NCBI GenBank assembly: GCA_022828595.1
Contig: JAKGHH010000002.1
Coordinates: 107,443,254-107,507,253 of the forward strand
Reading direction: 5' to 3'
Length of the DNA: 64,000 nucleotides
Source: Nelumbo lutea
Taxonomy: Eukaryota > Streptophyta > Magnoliopsida > Proteales > Nelumbonaceae
Shown: one piece after another, positions 51,603 to 62,720 of the stretch
How positions within the stretch are numbered: the stretch's first letter is position 1
Layout: each line of letters begins with the position of its first letter
Position numbers and translations under genes: made by a program
Notes under the pieces: generated by a model
Database searches by the model: none
What the model saw: only the letters and a program-made list of their open reading frames with translations
Told to the model about the DNA's origin: nothing

Positions 51603-51895
51603 AGGTCCCGTTTGGTTCGTGGGAATAGGGGTTTGGAATCGAAATCGGAATGAGCTATTCCGATTCCAACTGTTTGGTTGAGTGGAATCGGAATCCCATT
51701 CTCATTCCTGTTAGAATGGCATTCCCCCATTTGAGGGAATGGCAATTCCATGCCTCTCCCTTGAGAATGAAACCCCATTCCTACTTACTCCAATTGCCAT
51801 TCCCATTCATTTCTGAACCAAACAGACTATGGGAATAGATAATTCCAATTATCATTCTCAAGTTTTCAATTTCGACTCCGGATGCAAACCAAATA
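51603..51895 (+). mobile_element. Harbinger-like MITE, same family as 38021-38326
   Basis: The left end AGGTCCCGTTTGGTTCGTGG equals the reversed right end of 38021-38326. The body shares TTTGGTTGAGTGGAATC and GGAATGGCATTCCCCCATTTGA-like words. The right end (CAAACCAAATAG) has lost the terminal GACC. The target duplication is not clear. Confidence 0.75.
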
Positions 51896-52104
51896 GAAAC
51901 TGAAGTTTACTAAATTATTGAATGTATAAAGCCAACACATGTATGTTCTAGCCGAGGACACTTGATTATTTAACTTAATTTGCCTCTACAAATCCCAACT
52001 CAACCCAGGAGATAGGGCTGCAAATGGATCGGATCGGATTTGGTAAGGGCATATCCGATCTGATCCGTTAAGAAAATTTGACTGATCCAAATCCGATAAG
52101 GATC

Positions 52105-52943
52105 TGATGAAGGAAGATTTGGCCCGACCTCGAAATCGTGCCACGTGGCAAAAAACAAATAGCTCGGCACTTAAACCAACGTACCCAAGGTGCAAACACC
52201 AAAGGGAAGAAACCAGCAGTCCGAACTCCCCTCGAGGAGACCGAACTCCCTTCGAGGAGCCCGACCTCCCTACTAAGAGCTCGAACTCCCTACTAAGAGC
52301 TCGAACTCCCTACGAGGAGCCCGAACTCTCCCTTTGGCCCTGAGCCACACAAAGCAGTGACCTGAACTGGCCCGCCTCATGGCAGTTCGGGACACTCCCC
52401 TATCCGAACTCAAGACTTTGCCTTGCACACCGCTCCAGCACTTCGCCTCCAAAACGCCGAACTAGACAAACCACACCGTACCTGACACCGAATGAGTCTG
52501 TATCCAAGGGCGACGCACCTGACTGACTTGGGATCTGACGCTTGACAGCCGCACTTCAACGGCCACCTGCCACCGTCACCTGCCACCGCCATCTCCAGTT
52601 ACAGAGACAGCTCTGACAAAAAGAGCAATGGCGGTTCTGCCCCAGTAGAGGTGATGACACCCGAACTGGAAGAAGCACGGAAGTAATCATACCCGACCTG
52701 ACAGAAGCCTAGGAGTGAGTGCGCGAGGTGGTTATAAAAGGCTCTCTACCCCCCAAGAACATGGTATGCAAACTTTGCGCTATCTGGTTTTATCTTGCCT
52801 TTGAAAGATTCTAACTTGAGCATCGGAGCCTTTACACCGGGTTCCCCCCGGAGCTTCCCCATCTTCTCCGTTTTAGGTTCCCTGATACTCAGTTCAGAGG
52901 CAAGGTCGTTGATAGCTAAGACCGGCCGGATTGCGCATCATCA
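52105..52943 (+). repeat. 5' LTR of element C
   Basis: 839 bp, starting TGATGAAGGA and ending GCGCATCATCA, so TGATG...ATCA termini. The promoter box TATAAAA is at 52733-52739. A minisatellite of about 21 bp (GAACTCCCTACGAGGAGCCC) runs from about 52227 to 52330, with about five units. Confidence 0.95.
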
Positions 52944-52962
52944 ATTGGCGCCGTCTGTGGGA
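52944..52962 (+). promoter_or_regulatory. Primer-binding site of element C
   Basis: ATTGGCGCCGTCTGTGGGA immediately follows the LTR. Confidence 0.85.
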
Positions 52963-53024
52963 TAGCTTCAAAAAGCCTCCCTCCAAACTCTCATAACCTC
53001 TTTTCTTCAAAAAACCCAACACTC

Positions 53025-54980
53025 ATGGCTTCTTCCAGCAACGCCGGACGTGGCACGGAGACAAACACCACCGGGGAACAACTTCAAGTCCCCATGGTGT
53101 GCGTTGGATAGTTCACCATCCCCCTTTCGGTGGATGGGATCCCCAGCTTGAATGCGCCACAAGCAGTGGCGCCCGTAAACCTTCCTGCCATGAGCATCCC
53201 CTTTCCTCCCCCTATTGAGCCAACCTTTACTGAACCAACTGCCGTCCCCCTGGCAGCTAGCCAAAACTGGTTGGACGACTTGGTGCAGTGCATGCGAGCA
53301 ATGCAAGCTCAAATGCAACAGTTCCAGCAACACCAGCTTCATCAGCACCAAGTACTGTACAACATCTCCCATTATCACTATCAACAACAGTTCCCCCAAT
53401 TGTCGCTGAACCAACCACTACTTCCACCTCGGCACCCTGCTCTGAGGCCGGTTAAGGCCTCCCCACAGGATGGACGCCCCACCAGGGAAAGGCCTCCCGG
53501 CCCCAGAACCCCCCTAACAGCCAGGCCTCGTTCCAAGGCCGAAGAGAGAGAAAAATCATCCCTGCCTCGCAGCTCGCAAGTGGGTCAGGAACCTCGCCCG
53601 CAAGATCGGCACCTCGGCGCTCCAATCCCGAGTTCCCGCTCACGGAAAACCGATTCGGCGCCCAGGCAGCAGACTACCAGCATTTCAGGCCCATCGAGCT
53701 CGGCAACACAAAGGCCAGCAGTGCCAGTACCAGGCCCACTCAACAACGAAGGCGCCGGTGAAGTCGCCGAACTGCCACCCGTGTCCTATCAGAGCTCAGA
53801 GGAAAGGAAGAGACAAGCTCGGATGAGATAGGAGCTGCCCTGATTCTCTCAGTTCCTTCCCCCCTCGCATCAGAACTCCTGGCGGTCCCCTTGCCCAGGG
53901 ATTTCAAGCTCCCACCTTTGGACAAGTATGATGGGTCCTTCGACCCTAACGACCACGTTGACGCTTTCCAGTCCCAAATGCACCTCGCCTGGGACAGTGA
54001 ATCGTGCATTTGCATGGCCTTCACCACCACCTTCAGGGGGTAGCCCGCACTTGGTACAGGAACCTGGCCCCTGGGTCGATAAAATGTTGGGCCCAGTTCG
54101 TGCAGGTCTTCACCGCACACTTTGTCACCAGCAAACGGTGCCCCAAAACAGAGGAAAGCATCTTCGGAGTAGTCCAGAGGGAAGGAGAATCCATCCGGGG
54201 CTACATCAAGTGATTCAATGAAGCATGCTTACAGATACCGCGGTTAGACCCCGCGGTGCAGCTCGCGGCGGCCAAGAGAGGAGTAACGCACAAAGAATTC
54301 AAGTGGCACATGGTAGCTAACCAGCCCGCAACCGTGGCCGAATTCCTCAAGCTCGCGGACAAGTTCATGAGGACAGAGGAAGAAATCAACCAATGAACTG
54401 AAAGTGGGAACGAGAAAAGAAAGAGGGAAGGCGAGCCCTCCAACCCAGTCGACAGAAAAAACCCGGCCCGAGAGCCGAAGCCGAACCAGTCATTCCGAGC
54501 TCTTCTAGTAGTTCGGACGGATTACACGCCATTAAATACGAGGCGGACTGAGATCTTAATGACGATCAAGGACGCCCCATACGTGAAGTGGCCACCTCGC
54601 CTAAAGGGAAATCCGAACGAGAGAAATAAGAATTTGTATTATAGTTTCCATAGAGACAACGGTCATAGTACCGAACAGTGTAATAATCTCCGGGACGAGA
54701 TAGAGGGACTCATCCGTCGCGGATACTTAAGAAATTTTGTACAGCATAACAATAATAACAATAAGGCATGTCGGCAAGGGGAGCACGAAAAGGATGCCCC
54801 CGAATCTAGCAGCAGACCAGCCGAACCGTTGCAGCGACAACCTCCGGAAGAGAGGCCAGTTCGTGAAACCATCCATGTAATTGTGGGAGGTTTGGTGGTA
54901 GCAGGGTGTACCTCGGCAGCAGCCCGGACTTCAGTTCGCAAAGCGACCCTTGAGGAACGGAACCCCCCAAAAAGACCGAA
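53025..54980 (+). pseudogene. Element C gag
   Basis: The ATG at 53025 opens MASSSNAGRGTETN. A TAG near 53109 interrupts where element B has Gln (IGQFTIPL). A Pro/Gln-rich region follows (HLHQHQVLYNISHYHYQQQF), then the capsid-like part after a frameshift (SELLAVPLPRDFKLPPLDKY, DGSFDPNDHVDAFQSQMHLA, GVARTWYRNLAPGSIKCWAQ, FTAHFVTSKRCPKTEESIF, GVVQREGESIRGYIK). The nucleic-acid-binding end has a CCHC-like motif read as YYSFHRDNGHSTEQCNNLRDE, with its first Cys replaced by Tyr. Further stops lie near 54210 (TGA) and 54396 (TGA). It would package RNA if intact. Confidence 0.9.
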
Positions 54981-57900
54981 GACCGAAGAACCAATCTTCT
55001 TCACGGAAGATGACGTGCGAGGGGTCCACTACCCCCACGATGACGTGCTTGTCATTAAACTAAGGATCAGCGACTTCGAGGTCAGACGCGTACTCGTAGA
55101 TTCAGGCAGCTCAGCGGACATCCTCTTCAAGTCAGCATTTGACCAGCTATAGTTACAGAGGAGCGAGCTGAAGCCCGCGAACACTCCTCTGGTGTGTTTC
55201 AGCAGAGAGGAAGTCAGGCCCCTCGGAAAAATAGCAGTACTAGTGGAACTCGGCACATGGCCTTGTGCGGTCAGACTCAACCACGATTTCCTGGTGGTCG
55301 CGACCCCCTCCCCATACAATGCCATAATAGGGCGGTCAATCACGCATATCCTGCGGGCAGTGGTCTCCACCTACTATTTGGCCATGAAGTTCCCTACAGA
55401 CTTCAGTGTGGGGGTAGCGTGGGGCGACCAGCTTGAGTCCCGCAAGTGTTATGTTGCCGCCCTGAAGGGAAAAACCAAGGTGGCCGACGACCTCGAACTG
55501 GAGCGGCCTGCAGAGCAAGTCGAGGAACGAGCTTCGCCCACAGAGGAAACGGTCGCAGTCCCGACTTCGGCTACAGATCCAGCTCGCACACTACAGATCG
55601 GTGCTTCCGTCGAGGAACCCCTACGAACCGAACTGGTGAGTTTTTTACTTGAAAATTTAGATATTTTTGCCTGGTCCGCGGACGACATGCCCGGTATTAG
55701 CCCCGGCCTGATAACTCACAAACTCAATACTGACCCTGTAGTCAGACCCGTTAGACAGAAGAAACGTAACTTAGCCCAGAGCGCTGGAGGGCGGTCGACG
55801 AGGAGGTCGAGAAGCTCCTCACAACAGACTTCATAAGGGAAGTCCATTACCCGAGCTAGGTAGCCAACCCAGTGCTGGTGAAAAAGGCAAACGGCAAGTG
55901 GCGCATGTGCGTCGACTACACCGACCTAAACCGAGCTTGCCCGAAAGATTGCTTCCCCCTCCCCAGGATTGACTGCCTAGTGGACGCGAGCTCGGGACAT
56001 GAGTTGCTAAGCTTCCTAGACGCCTACTCAGGCTACAACCAAATCAGGATGGACTAGTCTGATGAGGAAAAAACCAGCTTCATAACCGAGTTCGACCTAT
56101 ACTGCTACAAGGTCATGCCCTTCGGATTAAAAAATGCCGGGGCAACCTTCCAAAGACTTGTAAATAGGCTGTTTCGCCCCTTGATTGGCACGAAAATAGA
56201 ATGTTACGTAGACGACATGGTCGTCAAGACACAGTTTTCACAGGAATTAATACAAGACTTAGATTCTGTCTTCCAAATCCTGCGCCAATTTAGCATGAAG
56301 TTGAACCCTAACAAATGTGTCTTCGGCGTCACCTCGGGCAAATTCCTAGGGTACATTGTCAACCAGCACGGTATTGAGGCCAACCCGGACAAGATAAAAG
56401 CCATCCTAGATATGAGACCACCCCGGAAAGTAAAAGAAGTTCAGAGGCTAAATGGCCGCATAGCCGCTCTAAGCCGCTTCATGTCCAAGTCGGCAGACCG
56501 CTGCCTACCCTTCTTCAAAGCAATCAAAGGCAAAGGGTTCGAATGGACCCAAGACTGCCAACTCACGTTTGACAAGCTAAAAAGTTACCTCGATAGTGTG
56601 CCAACCTTAGCCCGGCCCGAGGAGGGTGAGGTCTTAAAACTTTACCTCTTGGCAAGCGACAAGGTGGTCAGTTCGGTACTAATAAAAGAAGCAGACCGGG
56701 TCCAGCGACCCATCTACTATGTTAGTAAAATTTTGCAGGTAACAGAAAACAAGGTACCTGCAAATAGAAAAGCTAGCATACGCACTGGTGATAGCAGCTC
56801 GGAAACTCCGCCCGTACTTCTAGGCTCACACCGTCATTGTCCTGACTGACAAACCTCTGAGGCAAGTTTTACTCAAACCCGAGGTTTCCGGTCGACTGAC
56901 GAAATGGGCCATTGAACTCAGCGAGTACAGCCTCCAGTACAAGCCAAGAACTGCTATTAAGGCCCAAGCCTTGGCATATTTTATCGCCGAGTGCACGTTT
57001 AGCCTCGAGCCCAAGATCCCCAGTTCGGGTGAGCTCGGAGCTCCCAAGCCAATAGAGTTTGAACCCCATGAAGTAGCAGCCAGCATCTCTCCTGGTTAGG
57101 CCAAACGCGAACTGGGATGAGGAGCCCTGGATCCTTCACGTGGATGGCTCCTCGAACCAGCAGGGCAGCAGGGCTGGAATAGTACTACGCGGCCCAAGTG
57201 GAACAAAATTGGAATACGCACTACGCTTTGAGTTCACGGCATCCAACAACGAGGCGGAGTACGAGGCACTGATAGCTAGGCTGAACCTAGCGCACAAGGT
57301 CGGAGCAAAGCACGTAGTTATCTGCAGTGATTCCCAGCTCGTGGTCAACCAAGTTACAGGCGAATACGAAGCACGCGAGCTCGCTATGATTGCATACTTG
57401 GCAAAAGTAAAGGAGGCTCTGCTCAACTTCTAGTCACACTTCATCAAGCAAATCCCGAGGTCAGAGAACACTGAGGCCGATGCCCTGTCCCGGTTAGCCA
57501 GCACGAGTCACAACGCCATGAGAACTGTGTATGTAGAGGACTTACCTCGGCCCAGCATTCTCGATGGGGCAGAAGAGGTCGCTCCCATCCTTGAAGCAGA
57601 GCCGAGCTGGATCGACCCACTTGCGAGCTTCCTGCTAGATGGAACCCTCCCTATGGACCGCAATGCAGCCAAGAGGGTGCAGCGCCAGGCAGCCAAATAC
57701 ATCATAATAGACGAACGGTTGTACCGACGATCCTACACGCTCCCCTACCTGCGTTTCTTGTGACCTGCCGAAGCTGAGCTCGTACTCCGCGACACTCAAG
57801 TAGGCTTGTGTGGCGGACACCTGGGGGGCAGAGCCCTCGCTCAAAAGGCACTTCGACAAGGATACTACTGGCCAACGATGAGGGTAGAGGCCATCGAGCT

Positions 57901-58790
57901 TGTCAGAAAATGCGACAAGTGTTAGAAGCATGCCAATATCCACCATCAGTCTGTTGCCGACCTCAAGTACCTCACCAGTCCATGGCCCTTTGCACAATGG
58001 GGCATCGACCTTCTAGGGCCATTCCCGCCAGCAACAGGTGGGAGAAAGTTCCTAGTGGTGGCAGTAGATTACTTCACAAAGTGGATAGAAGCTGAAACTC
58101 TGGCAACAATTACAGCTCGAAACATACAAAACTTCTTTTGGAAGAACATAGTATGTCGCTTCGGGCTACCTCGGGTACTGATCTCCGACAATGGCAAACA
58201 GTTCGAGGATATCAAGTTCCAAGAATGGTGCCAAAATATGGGAATTCGTCAGAACTTCACGTTGGTCGCACACCCGCAGGCAAACGGTCAGACAGAAGTA
58301 ATGAACAGAGCCATCCTCCGCGGACTGAAAGCACGACTAGACCGAGCTAAAGGGTTGTGGGCGGACGAGCTACCAAGTGTCCTGTGGGCTCACCGAACCA
58401 CGAAAAAAACCGCTACAGGAGAGACCCCCTTTAACCTCATCTACGGCACCGAAGCGATAATCCCGACGGAAATCGAAGTACCTACACTGCAACTAGAAGC
58501 ATACGACGAGCAGACAAACGGAGACGAGTTACGCACCAACCTCGACCTACTGGATGAGGTAAGAGACCTCGCGCACATCTGAACTGCGGCCTACCAGCAA
58601 AAGGTAGCTCGGTACTATAACGCCAAAGTAAAGAAGAGGAGCTTCCACGTCGGCGAATTGGTTCTCCATAAGATCATGGTACCCGAACCCGGCGTGGGCA
58701 AACTCGGACCAAATTGGGAAGGACCCTACAGAGTAAAGAAAGCACTCGGGGGGCATACGAGCTCGAAACCTTAGAGGGTAAGCAAGTACC
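54981..58790 (+). pseudogene. Element C pol (protease, RT, two RNases H, integrase)
   Basis: Protease: RRVLVDSGSSADILFKSAF (about 55085-55140). RT: VKKANGKWRMCVDYTDLNRA, YKVMPFGLKNAGATFQRLVN, ECYVDDMVVKTQF (YVDD about 56205-56216). The RT-linked RNase H region follows a frameshift near 56740 (LTDKPLRQVLLKPEVSGRL). Archaeal-type RNase H: HVDGSSNQQGSRAGIVLRG, ASNNEAEYEALIARLNLAHK, CSDSQLVVNQV, ENTEADALSRLAS (57137-57510). Integrase: GGHLGGRALAQKALRQGYYW, CDKC, GIDLLGPFP (Asp near 58007), ISDNGKQFED (Asp near 58185), QTEVMNRAI (Glu near 58296), then the C-terminal VPEPGVGKLGPNWEGPYRV. The DDE triad is intact. Stops are mostly TAG or TGA in place of Gln or Arg codons. A frameshift near 55770 breaks the RT start. 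Confidence 0.93.
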
Positions 58791-58827
58791 CTGAGCATGG
58801 AACATCGTCAACCTAAGGCGATACTAC

Positions 58828-60898
58828 CTATAGACCGCCAAGCAAAGTGGATGAAATCACCACCAAAACAGGTCGCGCGAGTGCGGTAGCCCAGACAGGA
58901 AACAGATCGGAAGTATGATTAGTTCGGAAAATATGCTCAGTTCGGGAGAAAGAACAACCAACACTTAACCAAAAGTCATTCCATTTCAAAAGTAAGGTAG
59001 TACATTTAAAAGGCACTTCAACAATACCCGAAGGCCCCGCCTCGCCCTCGGAGTCTGGCTCACCGTCAGCAGCATTGGCCATCTCCTGAGTTATGCACGA
59101 AGTGGATATGGCGCTAATATCGAGCTCGGGGTACGTATTCCGAATCATCCATCGGCTTAGTTTAAAACTCCTCCTGTATGAATCCACCATCAGATCATCA
59201 AAGCCCGACGAAGCAATGTACTCATCGACAGCCTTCTTCTTGGCATCTTCGATACCTTGAGAAAAGATCTGCGTTCTCTCCCTGATGTCCTCCTGAAGGT
59301 ACTCAACCTGATGCTATAGATCCAGCCTCAAGTCCGCCATGTGCTTCACCACCACTCCCATGGCCTCGGCATCTCTCTGAGACCTCACCTGCCTGATCCG
59401 TGAAAAACGAGCAGCCTGCTCGACAGCGCGACGAGCCTCTTCGGCAACTCACGCCTGCCTCGAGCTCCTCTCCACCTGAGCCGCCAAGGTGTGAATAGAA
59501 GAATTCACCTACCAAAAGGAATCGAGTGATCAAAAGAACCAACAAAACGAAAGCCAAAGAGCTCTAAAAAAGGGAGAACACTTACCACCATGGCATGGGT
59601 AATGGCACGATAGGCCACTTGATGCAGAGGGAGATCAATCCAAGCCGCGACCTCCTTGGGGAAAATAGCCTCCTTACTCTTTTGAAGAGCATGGGTCGGC
59701 GACAGCACACTCCTGAAATCCCCCGGGGCCCCCGAGCCCGAGGGCCCAACTCGCGTATGAGCAGACCCGGAGTAAGTAGGAGCACCAGAGTATGTAGGAG
59801 CCCCTGTGTAAGTAGTCTCAGCATAAGGGACCCCTGCCGGCACCTGCATTGGAGGAACCATCTCGGGCTCCCTGGGCAGATCTTCTGGCGAATAGTCTGG
59901 CACCTCGGGCTCCGCATCCCGGGGCATCTCGGCGCGAGTTCGCTTGGCAACCCGCTTTCTCCTCTTCATGCCTTGGAACAAGTGCCCACATCGGGTCCCT
60001 CGAGAATCCATCACACCTGCGAAAAGAAGTTCGCCATTAGTAAAAAGCAAGAAAGAGAGCAAAAATAGAATCTCTAAGTGAAGAACCTACCCGAGCTCAG
60101 GCCGGCTGCAATGAGCTTGGCCTCTGTCAGATACTGTTGACACTTCAGCCCAAGCCGCGCCCATTATCGGAGGCCTTTCGCCGTCTCTTTGTCAAGTGTG
60201 ACCCCGAAATCAGGAGCGGCCATCCCCCACCTGGTCTGAAACGGCCACCCCAACACACTTTGCACCCCGAAATAGTCCCGCTTCCATGCTGGGACCTTGT
60301 TGGGGAGTTCATGTAAAAGCTTAAAGCCCGGGTGAGGAGACAGATAGTATGCCCGCCTACGCCCGGGGAGGGGACCCGCTTGCTTCTTAAGCATCAAGAT
60401 TGAAGAAAAAATCTCCAAGTCCAAAGGAAAGCTCTCTTCGCAAAATAAGGAGATTGTCCCCACCAAATTTCGAATGGAGTTCGGGTGAACCTGGCCGACC
60501 GTCACGCCGAAGTGGTTCAAGACTTCGACAAGGAGGGGATGGAAAGGCAATCGCAGCCCCGCAGCGAGCTGCTCCCGGAATATCACGATCTCATCAGGAC
60601 CGTGTTCCCAAGGAAAGCTACCCGAAGGTATGAAATAAGCGTACTCCTCGGGCAAGTTATAGTAGGTAATGAGGGATTGGAACCCCTCGGGCGTCATGGT
60701 CGAAGGACCAAACTTGTCTAACATCCGACCCCGATGAGAGGTGGACGCCAAACTACCCGAAGCACCTCGGCCTACAAGTTCGAACTCTTCCTCGAGCTCT
60801 ACCTCCAGCTCGCTAGGGCTATCAGGGGGTGCAACTCGGTTCGTAGAACCTGCATCAGACCGGCTAGAAAGACTATCTGAGCTATCCAAGCTAGACAT
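58828..60898 (-). pseudogene. Antisense spliced ORF (aORF) of element C
   Basis: It is convergent with pol; the 3' ends nearly meet. Exon 1 (60898-60091) starts MSSLDSSDSLSSRSDAGS and contains GPSTMTPEGFQSLITYYNLP, GSFPWEHGPDEIVIFREQLA, VHPNSIRNLVGTISLFCEES and HELPNKVPAWKRDYFGVQS. One TAA stands near 60165. Intron 1 is 60090-60017 (GTAGGT...CGCAG, 74 bp). Exon 2 (60016-59586) begins VMDSRGTRCGHLFQGMKRRK, a basic stretch, then has YTGAPTYSGAPTYSGS repeats and ends ITHAMV. Intron 2 is 59585-59509 (GTAAGT...GGTAG, 77 bp). Exon 3 (59508 down) reads NSSIHTLAAQVERSS and QEDIRERTQIFSQGIEDAKK and ends at 58828, with two stops. Introns fall in the same phases as in element B. Exon 1 resembles the PF04195-type domain. 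Its role is unknown; the basic and coiled-coil parts suggest a nuclear or structural protein, which is inference. Confidence 0.82.
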
Positions 60899-61067
60899 CG
60901 GGGAGTGAGATGGGATCCAGGAAAGTACTCACCCGGAAAAAGGCTGTAGACCACAGGAGCTCAGACGAGCAGAAGACCTTGAACGCGAACTAATAAAACC
61001 TGGACGCGTACTGGATGCGAGCTCGAGAGAAATACAAAAGTGACAGCGACTAGGGTCCCCCCCCCGC

Positions 61068-61075
61068 TATTTATA
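61068..61075 (-). promoter_or_regulatory. TATA box of the antisense ORF of element C
   Basis: TATAAATA reads on the minus strand in GTGAGTATAAATAGCGGG, about 175 bp upstream of the aORF ATG. It is the counterpart of 39286-39293 in element B. Confidence 0.6.
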
Positions 61076-61099
61076 CTCACAGTGACCGAAAAGCGACGG

Positions 61100-61483
61100 C
61101 TTAGATCAAAGCCAATCCGACGGCCCACAGCCGCATTGACTGCACGTCCCCTGAGTCCGAGACGTGATTGGCGCACGTCTTTCTAAAACTGACGGAGCGC
61201 CGGCGCACGTCTTTTCGAAACTGATGGAACGCCAGCGCACGTCTCCTCAATAAAAGCGGCAGCGACACGTTTTTTCAAATTTGAAAAGACGCCTGCTATC
61301 GCGCCTCCCAAGTGGCGCGCTTTTTTGAAATTTCAAAATAAAGCGCGCGCCGCCACATCTATCAGCGTTTAGGCAGGCCGACACGCTTCCCGCCTTTTGG
61401 ACGCTCTAAGAAACCCAAGGAACTTGACAACAAATCTACCTGACACCTTGCGAACTCCCCGCGCCAGGGCAAGACCCTTAGCG
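61100..61483. other. Spacer between the aORF promoter and the 3' LTR of element C
   Basis: Three to four diverged copies of GGCGCACGTCTTTTCGAAACTG, about 40 bp each, stand in tandem at 61160-61260. AAGCGCGCGCC and TGGCGCGCTT follow. No coding sequence is recognised. Confidence 0.6.
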
Positions 61484-61500
61484 CGAGGAGTGGGGGCAAT
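61484..61500 (+). promoter_or_regulatory. Polypurine tract of element C
   Basis: GAGGAGTGGGGGCAAT directly precedes the 3' LTR. Confidence 0.85.
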
Positions 61501-62379
61501 TGATGAAGGAAGATTTGGCCCGACCTCGCAATCGCGCCACGTGGCAAAAAACAAATAGCTCGGCACTTAAAGCAGCGTACCCAAGGTGCAAACACCAAAG
61601 GGAAGAAACCAGCAGTCCGAACTCCCCTCGAGGAGACCGAACTCCCTTCGAGGAGCCCGAACTCCCTACGAGGAGCCCGACCTCCCTACTAAGAGCTCGA
61701 ACTCCCTATTAAAAGCTCGAACTCCCTACTAAGAGCTCGAACTCCCTACGAGGAGCCCGAACTCTCCCTTTGGCCCCGAGCCACACAAAGCAGTGACCCG
61801 AACTGGCCCGCCTCATGGTAGTTCGGGATACTCCCCTATCCGAACTCAAGACTTCGCCTCGCACACCGCTCTAGCACTTCGCCTCCAGAACACCGAACTA
61901 GACAAACCACACCTTACCTGACACCGAAGGAGTCCATATCCAGGGGTGGCGCACCTGACTGACTTGGGATCTGACGCTTGACAGCTGCACTTCAACGGCC
62001 ACCTACCACCGTCACCTGCCACCGCCATCTCCAGTTACAGAGACGGCTCCGACGAAAAGAGCAGTGGCGGTTCTGCCCCATCAGAGGTGATGACACCCGA
62101 ACTGGCAGAAGCACGGAAGTAATCATACCCGACCTGACAGAAGCCTAGGAGTGAGTGCGCGAGGTGGTTATAAAAGGCTCTCTACCCCCCAAGAACATGG
62201 TATGCAAACTTTGCGCTATCTGGTTTTATCTTGCCTTTGAAGGATTCTAACTTGAGCTTCGGAGCCTTTACACTGGGTTCCCCTCGGAGCTTCCTCATCT
62301 TCTCCATTTCAGGTTCCCTGCTACTCAGTTCAGAGGCAAGGTCATTGACAGCTAAGACCGGCCGGATTGCGCATCATTA
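61501..62379 (+). repeat. 3' LTR of element C
   Basis: 879 bp, like the 5' LTR but about 40 bp longer, because the GAACTCCCTACGAGGAGCCC array (about 61617-61760) has about two more units. The last two bases are TA instead of CA. Confidence 0.95.
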
Positions 62380-62720
62380 GGATCCATCGGATTTTCAAAA
62401 GTATGATTTCAATTCGAATTTGAATATATTATTGGATTTCTGATTCGGTTAGAATTATATTTATAAAATAATATATTATATTGTTTATATAATATAATAA
62501 TATATTAAAATATATTATATATAATTAGATAAATAATATATAGAATATACATATATAATATGTAAATAATATTTCATAATTAACGGATTGAATCGGGACA
62601 TAGCAGATTGGATCAGCCAATGATCCGATTTGTTAGGATTAGGAGGGATATTTGAATCCGCATCTTAACAGATCGGTATCGGATTCAGATCCGATCTGAT
62701 CCGACTTATTTGCAGCCCTA

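Larger units (their letters stand above)
52105..62379 (+). mobile_element. Tat-like Ty3/gypsy element C, 10.28 kb
   Basis: LTRs at 52105-52943 and 61501-62379 are flanked by GGATC (52100-52104 and 62380-62384). The order is LTR, primer site, gag (from 53025), protease, RT, RNase H, archaeal-type RNase H, integrase (to about 58790), convergent antisense ORF (58828-60898, minus), polypurine tract, LTR. All domains are present, but stops and frameshifts are scattered through gag-pol. The LTRs are very alike apart from extra repeat units in the 3' copy, so the insertion is fairly recent. Confidence 0.95.
52013..62720. mobile_element. hAT-like MITE split by element C
   Basis: The left end TAGGGCTGCAAATGGATCGG (52013) pairs with the right end CCGACTTATTTGCAGCCCTA (ending 62720). 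The flanks CCAGGAGA (52005-52012) and CCAGGAGT (62721-62728) are an 8-bp duplication with one mismatch. Without element C and one GGATC, the MITE is about 428 bp, rich in GATCCGATC words with an AT-rich middle (62450-62580). It is related to the remnants at 10316-10540 and 25490-25758. Confidence 0.88.
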
